The notes beneath the pieces are model-generated. The model saw only the letters and a list, made by a program, of their open reading frames with translations, was not told the origin of the DNA and did not search any database. Source: Plasmodium coatneyi (Eukaryota > Apicomplexa > Aconoidasida > Haemosporida > Plasmodiidae). From it: DNA of 64,000 nucleotides. Both the position numbers and the translations under genes were made by a program. Positions 33,442 through 42,364 of the stretch are shown here, piece after piece. The DNA lies in the NCBI RefSeq assembly GCF_001680005.1, contig NC_033569.1, forward strand, positions 930,001-994,000. The letters run 5' to 3'. Position 1 is the stretch's first letter. The number at the start of each line of letters is the position of its first letter.

Positions 33442-36400
33442 TTTTTTTTTTTTTTTTTTTTTTGTTTTTTCTTTTTCCTGCATTTTCATTTCGAGTTTCT
33501 TCCTCCTGCGCCTTCGTCGTCCTTTCACTTGGCCTTCTTCTCCTCCTCCTTCTGTTCCTACTCCCTCTCCCCCTGGTCCAGGTACCATGTCGTCTCCCTG
33601 TTTCGGCCCCTGCGATGCTGCGCAGCTGAAATCTTTTAGAACATTCCACGGGGAGCAAGAAATGAGATACTTAATGTAGAGCAAATAATTCAACATGTGT
33701 CTGTCGTAAAAATGTGACCCTACATAATTGTAGTTTTTTATTAACCTAATATTTATTTGTTTTTTTTTTAAAAGAAAGTTGATCGTCTTTGCTTCCTTCT
33801 TATAGCAGTACCTTTTGTAAGTCGTTTTCATTTTTTTTCTCATGTTTTCTAAGTTTTGTTTTGCTCTCTCTCGTTCTGCTTTGAGGACACAAATGAGTTT
33901 GTCTAGTTTATCCTCCTCCTGCATCATTCTATGAAAATCAATTCCTTCATACTTGAGCAACTGCAGGTAGTGGTACGTGCACTCTATCGTGCACACATTT
34001 TTTAGCGTGAAAATATTTTTTTGTTGTTCCTCGTTTAGGTAGTTTTTACTTAAGAGGAGGTTAAAGTCGAGGGATTTAACAACTGCACTCATGTCCTTCT
34101 CATTTATAAAGGTGCTCAACTTTCCCTTTAATATTTCTTTTATTTTTTTTGTGTCCTTAAGTTTGTACTTTTGGATTAGCTTCATCAGCCAGCTTCGCAC
34201 GTAGTTCCTCTTTTCCGTGATGTACTTTTTGTAGGACGGGTTCGTCAGGTCCACGTGCAGGTCGAGGAACCCCACGTTGTAAAATACGCAGTTCAGGGGT
34301 GACCTGCCGGGCGGATCTGCACCGTTCACACTGTTTGCATGGTTCGCATCATTCGCATCGTTGGTGCCACCTTGGGGGGCGGCTTCCCCTTCGTTGTGGG
34401 CAGCATCTGTGGTGACCGCTTCTTGTTCCCCCATGGGAGGACGCTCCGGAATAGTTTCTTCCGTACCCCCCCGGTCCCTGTCACCATCATCAGTGCATCT
34501 GCTCATCGGGGGCACCTCCCCAGGGGCGGCATCCTTCTCCTCCTTCTGGACCGCCTTGTAAAGGTTGTAATCCACATGGAGGGGCTTCAGGAAAACTCTG
34601 CTTTGGGACCCTACGCAGGTGTTCCTTATGAGGAGGAAGTCCGTGTCGTAAAAGAGGTTTCCCTGGCAGCAGTTCTGCGTGGAATTCCCTACGTCTGTTT
34701 CGTCTGTCACTGGTTGCGTAGTTGTATTAGCGTTAAGATCGTTGTCGATGCGGTTAACAACTTCGTCCGGTACGTCTTCCTCGTCTGCTGCGTCTTCCCC
34801 CTCTGGAAGGCTTGTCCCTCCTCCCGATCGATAGACGGGCGGCGTGAAGAGGAACGCCTTGAAGAGCTCATTCTCGAGGAAGCTGAGCTTCTGGTTAGCC
34901 TTCTTCGTCCGAACGGTGACGCCAAAGTAACTAATCGGTTGGTTCACGACGTTGACCTCCCCGAAGGGTTCCATGTCCCTTTTCATTTTTCTCTTAAACT
35001 CAAAGGAGTACAGTGTGTCTTCATTCCTACACATAAAGTAGTGCTTCAATTTGCTGTTCATGCCAATCTTGGGAAGGACGAGTGGATCTCTCTCTATGTA
35101 TTCAAGAATCACAAGGGGGCTCTCATCAGACAGATGTAAGCATGCTGTATCGTGAAAGAAGGAGGCTGGGTTCTCCTTCTTCGTTTGTTCATTATACTTC
35201 AGCATGGGTAATTTTTCACACCAGTTTTGTACTTCCCATTTATCTATTTTGTAGGTACTACTTATTTTGTAATCTGGGTCGAGAAGTATGTTGGCGAGGA
35301 GCTCGAGTTGCTGCTCTGCACGGCTTCGACTTTTTGGAGGAAGTATGTTTTTCGCGTTCAGCTTCAGCGTCAGCTTGGGGCCGGTCTGGCGGTTGGTTAC
35401 GTCTACCACGTTGGTTACGTCTACCACGTTGGTTACGTCTGTCACGTTTGTCACATCTACCACGTTTGTTACGTCTACCACGTTCGACACGTCGACAATA
35501 GTGGGTACTTGCTCCGTCGATTCCCTGCTTGGTGCGTCAAAGAAGGTGTCGCCCAGAACGCCCCCCTTCCGTATGGCCGCTTTGAGGGAGTTCCATTTGA
35601 GCGTGCTCAGATTCAACCCACCCGGATAATCAGGCAGTTCCCGACAATCTAACTGCTCATCCTCCTTAGTGTACCCAAAGTGGTGCCTACCGATGGATGT
35701 CCTAAAATCCAACTTGTGGAAACGAGAAAAAGCAATCACCCCCTTCTTATTCGACAGTTCATAATTGTAGAAATACGCATTGGCCATACGGGTGTGCACA
35801 TAGACAGTGCTGAGGGATACCCGCTGGTTTTCGATTTCGTGGGGGTTCCTCTTCTTGTAGCAGCTGTCTAGCTTCAGGTTCGTAAAAAAAAAAATGTTTT
35901 TACTTTTGCTCAAAATGTTCTCGATGCATCCAAGTCTCAGTTCTTTATTTTGAATGAAAATGTTCGTCTGTTCATTTGGATGCGTTGATTGGTTCGTTGT
36001 GGTGAAGGGGGTCACTCCGACGGGGGTATCCACCGAATCAATCGTCTCTCTCTTCTGCGTAACTTGGTGCAATGCATCACCAATGTGATTAACAGAGGTG
36101 GGGGGGGAAATCTCCCCCTTTGTCATATCCTTCGTGGGTTTTGCCAAAAGGGAAAAGTCGTACTGCTGGTTGAGGGCCTGCTTAAACTCATCCGGCGAAC
36201 AAATGAGTGAGTTAAGCAACATATCAGATGTAGGGGGTTTTTTCAAAAAATAATTTTTCAGAAGATATGTAATTTGTTCATTCTTCTGCATTTGGCTAGC
36301 TAGCTTTTTATTTATTTCTTGCAGGATGTAGTTTTTTTCTCCTCCCTCTAGGTGTTTCCGCTTCGAATATAAATGATCCCATATGTTGGTGAAATTGTCC

Positions 36401-39228
36401 AGACAGACATGCTGTCCCGCCGCAGCGTCAGCACGTGGGTAGTTCCAACCAAATGGGTCTCCCCCTAGGTGAAGGTAAAACATTTCGTTCGTCTTCCTCA
36501 TGAAGGGGGTGCCCCCATTGTTACTTCTTTCGTTTCCTTTGTAGAGATGCATCATCATGCCTTCTCCGTGACTACCACTTGGCAGCATTGTTGGGGGGTA
36601 TTCTTCCCCCCCTTGATTGGTAGGTCCTGTTACCCCCTTTATGAGGAAATCACGTTGCATGTCCCCTTCGCCTTCCCTTCCCTTTTTATAAATCGACTGT
36701 TCCCCATGTGTAGCTAAACCTGTACCGTGTGGACGTGTTGTCCCCCCCCGTTTCGCCACTCCCTCAGCATCCCCTTCATGAATTCTAAACACCTCCTCGA
36801 TAATCTGCTCATCATAGATCAACTCACTCTCCATCCGTCTCTCCTTAAAAACATAATCCGTGTAGTCTCTACAACTCAGTGGGTTCAAGACATTCAAGTG
36901 ACTACATCTGTATAGGTTCGCATAATTTTCCAGAATGTAGAGGTAGGCGTTTTTCGTGATGTCTGCGCCGAAGAGGTGCAGCTCGTCGTTACTCAACTGA
37001 CTCGGTTGATTCGGTTGGTCGGGCTCATTCGACCGGTTTGACCGATTTGACCATTTTGACCCGTTTGACCGATTTGACCGGTTCGACTGAATAAAATAAT
37101 CACGATATATGTTTTTAAAAAAGTCGTAACTTTCCCTCTTCGGTTGGTTTTCCCGCAAGGTCAGGTTTTGTTGCACCCCTGCGTAGTTCGTCCCATTCTG
37201 TTCATCTGCTAGACGATCATATGGGTACATCATCACGTTGTAGGTTACGTTTTCTCTTTCCTTCGCTAACCCCAGGTCCTTAATGAAGTCCTGCTCCACG
37301 TTCCCGTGCAGGGGGGCACCATCCTCCGCTTCTTGCTGCATCTGCCTCGGTGGGGCAGTCCACGTGTTGGCCGGATACGACTTGGCCTGCTCTTGCTTCG
37401 CCGTTTCGTCGTCCTCCTTCTCCTCTTCCTCCTCCACAGGATCCACTCCGTCCAGCTCATGCAACAGGGAGTCCTCCCCTTCTTCCTTCGCCCCGATTTC
37501 TTCCACCTCTATGTCGTCAAACAGGTCACTTACTTTAGCAACACTTCCCGTGTCGAAATGGTCTTGATGCAACTTTGACTCTGCGCCGTCCAAGGATGGC
37601 TCTTCCTCCACAAACTCGTCAACCAATCCCTCCTCCTCAAATTGGCCGATCAAATCCTCCTCCTCAAATTGGCCAACCAATTCCTCCTCTTCAAACTCGC
37701 CGATCAGTCCATCCTCCTGAAGTTCCACGTCTCCCCCTCCTGGGGCCTCACTCCCCACCACCATCTCCTCGGCCAAAAAATCCATCAAACTGTCGGCATC
37801 TTGTCCTTCGTCAAGCGCCTCCTTCACTTCTACGTCTTCGAACTCGCAGTCCAAGTCGTATCCCTCATGCGCCTCTTTCTGCTCCTCTGCATGTGCATCT
37901 ACATCTGCATCTGCCCCTTTTGGGTCGTCATCGTTCTCCCCCAAGTGGAGATCGGACAGGAAGCTATCCTCCTCGTTCGCATTGCCCTCCCCATTTTCAA
38001 ACTCGTCATCCCCCTCGTCAAAGGCGAACTCTCCGTCAAGGTCTGCTTCCATCGGATCGATTTGCTCATTTGAGTTTTTTTCCCCCTGGGTGGGTTCTTC
38101 CCAACCGTGAGAAGGAGTTACATTACTGTGCTCACCGAGGCCATCCGGCAAGGATATGTCTTCCATTTGCACCTCCGAAGAGTGATCACCTCTCCGTTTG
38201 TGAGAATCCTCCTGCAGGGTTTCCCCGATGGGGCTCTCCCCTGTGATGTTCCCCTGGTCGAGGTTCCCATTTTGGTGGGGAGGACATTCATAAGTGTTGC
38301 TTTCCCCACAGGGTGGACTACTCTCACGCGCTTCTTCCTCCACCTCAACATTCTTGAGGTTGTTTACCTGTTCTGTTACTGCACCGTTCAGATGACTTCC
38401 TTGCATGGTCCGCCGAGAGTCCACCATCCTCTCTTGTTTGTCTTTACATAACTTATTCATTTCCCCATTTTTGTAAAAACAGAATTTTTTATTTTTCACA
38501 AAACTTAATTTTCTCTCATCAAATATGTCCTCTATTTCGATGAAATCCGTGTGGTGTATTTTTACTTGCTTGTTTAGTAGCTGCTCATTGCAACACTGAA
38601 GGATGTAGTTGGAGCAGTTGTCTTCCTTCCATTCGAGGCTTAGGATGTTTTCTAATTCGTCTTCCCTCTCATCATTACTACGATTCACTCGTTGTTGTCC
38701 AAACGGAGAGTGGATTTCTCCGCTATTTTGCTCCCCCTCCATCACATCACCATTGTGCCCATTCCCCTTGGACGATCTCTTCAATTTTACCTCTTTCCAA
38801 AAATTGATCAGTCTATTCCTCCTTCGGTTTCTAGCTATGTTGCTATATTTGACAACGTTGTAAAATTCGTAATACGTTTTAATGCTTTGTTGATTCGGTT
38901 CGGCTTTTTCTTTTTTGTCTTTGCGGGTGGGATACCCGTCTTTGTTGCTGTTCCCCCCATTAGGGTGTGTGTGAGAAGGCACAGTGCTGCCCCCACCGTT
39001 CAACACACTCAACAGTAAACTCTCCTGATTCACCTCCTCCGTCCGATCAATGGCTTTCCCTTGATTGACGTATGTTCCCCTGTACGTGTAACATTTTTCA
39101 TTATGCCTCTCCCGAGTGGGTTGGCTTTTTCCCCAGGGGTTCTTCTCACTACTGTCTCTCCTGCGTTCTTCCCTCTTCTGGTGAAGTTTGTCCCCCCCCT
39201 TTGCATAACTAACCATATTCTTCATCAT
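33403..39228 (-). CDS. TAF1: TAF1 N-terminal part, TFIID subunit 1 (DUF3591 domain)
   Basis: 1,941 residues from tandem ATGs at 39228. The first 1,300 residues are low-complexity, with a very acidic block (about 440-650, DLDGEFAFDEGDDEFENG), followed by the conserved TAF1 core from about 1330: DKWEVQNWCEKLPMLKY, SPLVILEYIERDPLVLPKIG, FGEVNVVNQPISYFGV, LFKAFLFTPPVYR, TDFLLIRN, and after a loop YVRSWLMKLIQKYKL and NVCTIECTYHYLQLLKYEGI. TAF1 binds TBP and promoter DNA within TFIID and bridges to TAF7. The frame closes in a Lys/Arg tail after the A22 run. The bromodomain expected in this gene lies in the next frame downstream, so the two parts are most likely one gene of about 3,270 codons, 29439..39228. 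Confidence 0.8.
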   Translation of the reverse strand: MMKNMVSYAKGGDKLHQKREERRRDSSEKNPWGKSQPTRERHNEKCYTYRGTYVNQGKAIDRTEEVNQESLLLSVLNGGGSTVPSHTHPNGGNSNKDGYPTRKDKKEKAEPNQQSIKTYYEFYNVVKYSNIARNRRRNRLINFWKEVKLKRSSKGNGHNGDVMEGEQNSGEIHSPFGQQRVNRSNDEREDELENILSLEWKEDNCSNYILQCCNEQLLNKQVKIHHTDFIEIEDIFDERKLSFVKNKKFCFYKNGEMNKLCKDKQERMVDSRRTMQGSHLNGAVTEQVNNLKNVEVEEEARESSPPCGESNTYECPPHQNGNLDQGNITGESPIGETLQEDSHKRRGDHSSEVQMEDISLPDGLGEHSNVTPSHGWEEPTQGEKNSNEQIDPMEADLDGEFAFDEGDDEFENGEGNANEEDSFLSDLHLGENDDDPKGADADVDAHAEEQKEAHEGYDLDCEFEDVEVKEALDEGQDADSLMDFLAEEMVVGSEAPGGGDVELQEDGLIGEFEEEELVGQFEEEDLIGQFEEEGLVDEFVEEEPSLDGAESKLHQDHFDTGSVAKVSDLFDDIEVEEIGAKEEGEDSLLHELDGVDPVEEEEEKEDDETAKQEQAKSYPANTWTAPPRQMQQEAEDGAPLHGNVEQDFIKDLGLAKERENVTYNVMMYPYDRLADEQNGTNYAGVQQNLTLRENQPKRESYDFFKNIYRDYFIQSNRSNRSNGSKWSNRSNRSNEPDQPNQPSQLSNDELHLFGADITKNAYLYILENYANLYRCSHLNVLNPLSCRDYTDYVFKERRMESELIYDEQIIEEVFRIHEGDAEGVAKRGGTTRPHGTGLATHGEQSIYKKGREGEGDMQRDFLIKGVTGPTNQGGEEYPPTMLPSGSHGEGMMMHLYKGNERSNNGGTPFMRKTNEMFYLHLGGDPFGWNYPRADAAAGQHVCLDNFTNIWDHLYSKRKHLEGGEKNYILQEINKKLASQMQKNEQITYLLKNYFLKKPPTSDMLLNSLICSPDEFKQALNQQYDFSLLAKPTKDMTKGEISPPTSVNHIGDALHQVTQKRETIDSVDTPVGVTPFTTTNQSTHPNEQTNIFIQNKELRLGCIENILSKSKNIFFFTNLKLDSCYKKRNPHEIENQRVSLSTVYVHTRMANAYFYNYELSNKKGVIAFSRFHKLDFRTSIGRHHFGYTKEDEQLDCRELPDYPGGLNLSTLKWNSLKAAIRKGGVLGDTFFDAPSRESTEQVPTIVDVSNVVDVTNVVDVTNVTDVTNVVDVTNVVDVTNRQTGPKLTLKLNAKNILPPKSRSRAEQQLELLANILLDPDYKISSTYKIDKWEVQNWCEKLPMLKYNEQTKKENPASFFHDTACLHLSDESPLVILEYIERDPLVLPKIGMNSKLKHYFMCRNEDTLYSFEFKRKMKRDMEPFGEVNVVNQPISYFGVTVRTKKANQKLSFLENELFKAFLFTPPVYRSGGGTSLPEGEDAADEEDVPDEVVNRIDNDLNANTTTQPVTDETDVGNSTQNCCQGNLFYDTDFLLIRNTCVGSQSRVFLKPLHVDYNLYKAVQKEEKDAAPGEVPPMSRCTDDGDRDRGGTEETIPERPPMGEQEAVTTDAAHNEGEAAPQGGTNDANDANHANSVNGADPPGRSPLNCVFYNVGFLDLHVDLTNPSYKKYITEKRNYVRSWLMKLIQKYKLKDTKKIKEILKGKLSTFINEKDMSAVVKSLDFNLLLSKNYLNEEQQKNIFTLKNVCTIECTYHYLQLLKYEGIDFHRMMQEEDKLDKLICVLKAERERAKQNLENMRKKMKTTYKRYCYKKEAKTINFLLKKKQINIRLIKNYNYVGSHFYDRHMLNYLLYIKYLISCSPWNVLKDFSCAASQGPKQGDDMVPGPGGEGVGTEGGGEEGQVKGRRRRRRKKLEMKMQEKEKTKKKKKKKDKEEEKEGQKYR
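33442..33463 (-). repeat. A22 homopolymer at the TAF1 frame break
   Basis: Twenty-two A on the coding strand (T on plus). With 22 A the upstream frame continues KKKKKKKDKEEEKEGQKYR and stops at 33403. With 21 or 24 A it would enter the downstream frame (KTKRKRRRGKNTD) and run to the bromodomain. No convincing donor/acceptor pair removes the run. Confidence 0.85.
35392..35499 (-). repeat. 18-bp tandem repeat encoding VDVTNV in TAF1
   Basis: Six 18-bp units (forward GTTGGTTACGTCTACCAC and variants) encode (V/I)VDV(S/T)N repeats ending directly before RQTGPKLTLKLNAKN, about 50 residues ahead of the DUF3591 core. The period is a multiple of three, so length change keeps frame. Confidence 0.85.
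37012..37090 (-). repeat. 9-bp Ser-Asn-Arg coding repeat in TAF1
   Basis: Degenerate 9-bp units encode SNR/SNG/SKW/SNE triplets followed by Gln/Pro/Asn units (DQPNQPSQ). This is a flexible low-complexity spacer. Confidence 0.65.
37602..37709 (-). repeat. 27-bp tandem repeat encoding (D/E)LIGQFEEE in TAF1
   Basis: Four 27-bp units encode GLIGEFEEE, ELVGQFEEE, DLIGQFEEE and GLVDEFVEE. Each pairs hydrophobic residues with an acidic triplet, resembling short transactivation or TBP-contact motifs. That function is inference only. Confidence 0.82.
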
Positions 39229-40239
39229 TTTTCGCGTTCACAATTTTGGCATGTGGGCTAGGCAAAACAAAACATACACATAATTAATAATTGCGACCGT
39301 TTGGAGGACGAAGCAGCTAAGCTGGACGCCCTACTTACTCTGCATTGTGTATGTAATGTCCCCCTCCCTGGCTAAAAGGAAATCAACTCCACTGACGGCC
39401 CAGTTTTCATTATGCCTTTGTTCCGCCCCAAAGTGGTAACTCTTCCGTTGGGAATAAAACAAAAAAAAAAACAAAAAAAAAAAGAAAAGTACCCACAGAT
39501 GGGAACGTACAATTATGAGCAACTGTTCGATTGCATTCTGAGCAGTTGCGCGGTCACATGTGGGAAAAAAAAAAAGAAAGAAAATAATCCTGTAAGGTGC
39601 CGAAGTCGGTTTAAGTCGGAGGTCACAAAGAAGTGCAAACAAACAAGCATATGTAAGTCAAACAAGTGACCAACAAGCAGATCTCTCTACTGACACCGTT
39701 GGAAGGAGATTCATCAATGTTTACTCCCCGGGGCGTGCCCAAGTACACTGCACAAGTATCAATTTGTTGTCGCACCTCGAGGCGGATTCCATCTCCGGGG
39801 AAAATACCGCCTTCACCACTTAAATGCTTCCTTTTTAAATGAGCTTTATTTTATTTATTTTTTTTTTTTTTCCTGAAAACCACCCCAAATGTATAGTACC
39901 CCCGTGCCAAAGTAACAACTGTGCATCCTTCGTGCGGCGTCCCCTCTGTAGAAATTCGTTGCCCCATTTCCCGCAAGGAGTTGACCAATGAGACGTCCCC
40001 ATCTAACTGAGCGACACATGAACAGGTGCGTATTACCGCATAAGCTCAAGTGGATAAAAAGTATGTTTGTAATATGCCCCCCGCGCAAGGGCATATATGC
40101 CTTTGTATGTTGACTCCTTGTGGACTGCACTCCGAACGGGTCCCCCCCCCGCGGAGGAAGGGCGCATTATGTTGAAGGTGCCCAGTTCAGAGACCTCCCC
40201 CGATTTCCCACCACGCGAAAAATAAAAAAAGAAAAAAAA
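39229..40239. other. Divergent intergenic region, TAF1 / Trx-like gene
   Basis: No gene is supported. It is about 1 kb head-to-head and should hold both promoters. A-rich stretches lie at 39459-39486 and 39565-39580, and a T run near 39860-39871. Confidence 0.5.
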
Positions 40240-40258
40240 ATGAACGCGCACCCGACTG

Positions 40259-41736
40259 ATGAAGATACCACCGCTAGTCAAGATACCGCAGCTGAGCGGA
40301 TCCCCCCCACACAGCCTACTGAGGATTGTACTAAATCGAACGCGGCAGAGAAAAAAGTACCAATTTATTTCCACCCAGCAGTTCAGCCAGAACAATGTGA
40401 TGGGAAAAATCGCCTGCACAGGTCAGGCAAAAATAGGCACATCGACAAAGGAGTTGCTCGAAATTTTACAAAATGATGAACTCCCCCCAGTCGTTATGGA
40501 CAAAGTGGGTACCTTCACACGTCTGAAGGAGAAGCAAAATTTATTGTATGAAAGGATCCTCTTTAAACCGACAAGCTTTTCCACTTTGTCTCATTTTATG
40601 CAGATGATGGAGAAGGAAAATTTACTGAGCCAATTTGATGTGTACTTTTTTGAAGAGGACTTTCAAAAATTTAAATTAAATAGGGCTCAAAGTGGAAAGG
40701 AACTTTTTATAGACATCAGGGGAGTTGATCAACCGAAGCAGATTTCCTTGGGGGGAATGTCCACTCTAGATGGATCAGTTAAAACGAAGTGCACAACAAC
40801 CCAATTGTTGAAAAAGTACGGTGTGGAACCGCTACACTATTATAATATCCAAAGGTACGAGCCGAACGAAGATCCCTCGTCCTTCCTCATCGATAAGAGA
40901 AGGTTAACAAAGGAGGAGTACACGTACCAGTATGTGTCCACCATTTTGCCCTACATATGCTTCACCCTGATGTTGTTCTTCCCGCACGTCCTCATATGTT
41001 TGTATATCCCACATATGAAGGAAAAAAATGAAAAGCAGCGAAAATTGTGTAAATTATTTCAAATTAAGCAGCACGTACACATGTATAAGGACATCAGACC
41101 GGAGCATCTCCAAAACGTTATCGATAACAATGTTAAAACACTCGTGTTTTTTTACAACAACGAGATTTTTATGAATATGCGCATGAAATCTTTAATGGTT
41201 GACCTGTCCAGAATTTTAAAAAAAAATTCTATTCCTGTTAATGTGGTCGGTGTCGATACAGCCAAGCATAGCATTCGTTACGGTGTGGCCAAAGATTTTG
41301 AGGAGGTTCTTTTTCCTGTGATTTATTTAATTTGTCCTTATCACTATGATAATGACAGTGGCGTTTTTCGTATTGAAGGCCCACTAACTTTGGAGAGCAT
41401 CTGTGCGCAGATCGCCCAATTCGTGCACGTTCCGCGGAACGCCTTTAGTCAAATGCGGGTAAGTCCACTGCACGGCGGAGCGACTAAGTAGCGTCACCCT
41501 TTCACTGCATTACCACTTCACCACATTACCTGTTCACCACATTACCTGTTCACCACATTACCTGTTCACCCCTTCACCCCCTCGCGCAGGACCTGACCCG
41601 CCTCAGCGACAACCTGCAGAGGTGCATATTCGAGCACGAAGTCATGAACCAGAAGAAAGACCAAATTTTGTACGACTACGGTACGGAGATAGCCCACCTT
41701 TCTTGTCTCCACCTGAATGGTCAGGTGCCATTCTGA
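40259..41736 (+). CDS. Single-pass membrane protein with a Cys-less thioredoxin-like fold
   Basis: Two exons, 40259..41458 and 41590..41736, phase 0 at CGG/GTAAGT, about 448 residues. I do not recognise a named family. A membrane helix near residues 230-252 (LPYICFTLMLFFPHVLICLYI) is followed by a thioredoxin-like beta-alpha-beta pattern: TLVFFYNNEIFMNMR in place of the WCxxC strand-helix turn, VVGVDTA, then FPVIYL where the cis-Pro strand lies. The CxxC pair is absent, so it is not a thiol oxidoreductase. The second exon ends in a helix (LTRLSDNLQRCIFEHEVMNQ). The start is uncertain: ATG 40259 has a poor context, while ATG 40240 (A-rich context, another frame) opens a hydrophilic peptide of similar plausibility. 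The 3' end could also include a further exon, because a possible donor (ACG/GTACGG) lies near 41681. Confidence 0.6.
41517..41570 (+). repeat. 16-bp tandem repeat inside the intron of the Trx-like gene
   Basis: Three exact units of TTCACCACATTACCTG (41517-41564) plus a partial fourth. They sit in the pyrimidine-rich stretch just before the acceptor CGCAG at 41589, so unit number sets the branch-point to acceptor distance. Confidence 0.85.
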
Positions 41737-42364
41737 AGTTGTACGAATGTTTTGACGTAGTTTGACCTGTTTAGAGATGTTATAAAGTTGATAATTCACC
41801 ATTTGTTACACAACGAATGCGTCGCGCTGTATCTTCAGCTGTGTCCCCCTTCCGAGGGAATTTGAACCTCATTGTTGGGACAAGTTGGACACTCAACCCG
41901 CGGCAAAATGGCTAGCTGGGATTATGCACACACAAAAAAAAAAAAAAAAAAAAAAAAAAACACACACAAAGACCTAATTTGTACATACCCGTATGAACTG
42001 TTCAGGCGTTTTGGAAACCCTCCCCAAACGCACATTTACTTTCTTCCTTAATTAAAATGACAGATAAAAAAAAAAAAAGCGGCAATCGCTTCAGCAAAAA
42101 AACGATTTCATGAATGAGAGCGCAGGGAGCACTCACTTTTGCCAAACGGTGATCTCCTTTTTGGACAAAAGGAGAAGCTAAGTTGCGCAACGGAGGTAAG
42201 AATTGTGCCGCCCTTGACGACGGGGGTTGCCTTCCAATGCGCAGGACTCATCGTCCGTGTGAATGGCACAAAAAAAAAGAAAAAAAAGTAGAAAGAAATG
42301 GTGCTTAATGCGGCGACGTGGGGGAACAGCCAACAGGTGTAGGAGCTTCCCGTGCGGGGGGCCC
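41737..42364. other. Convergent intergenic, Trx-like / SENP
   Basis: No gene is supported. It contains A27 (41934-41960), a CA-rich flank, and an A12 run near 42066. Both 3' UTRs should lie here. Confidence 0.5.

Noticed and set aside
33403..33600. Intron joining the two TAF1 frames
   Set aside because: Only weak GT and AG sites are present near the A22 run, and none gives both a good donor and a correct phase. A tract-length change is simpler.
37575..38246. Plus-strand Pro/Arg/His-rich open frame opposite TAF1
   Set aside because: Antisense of the acidic repeat region of TAF1; its repeats mirror the 27-bp units.
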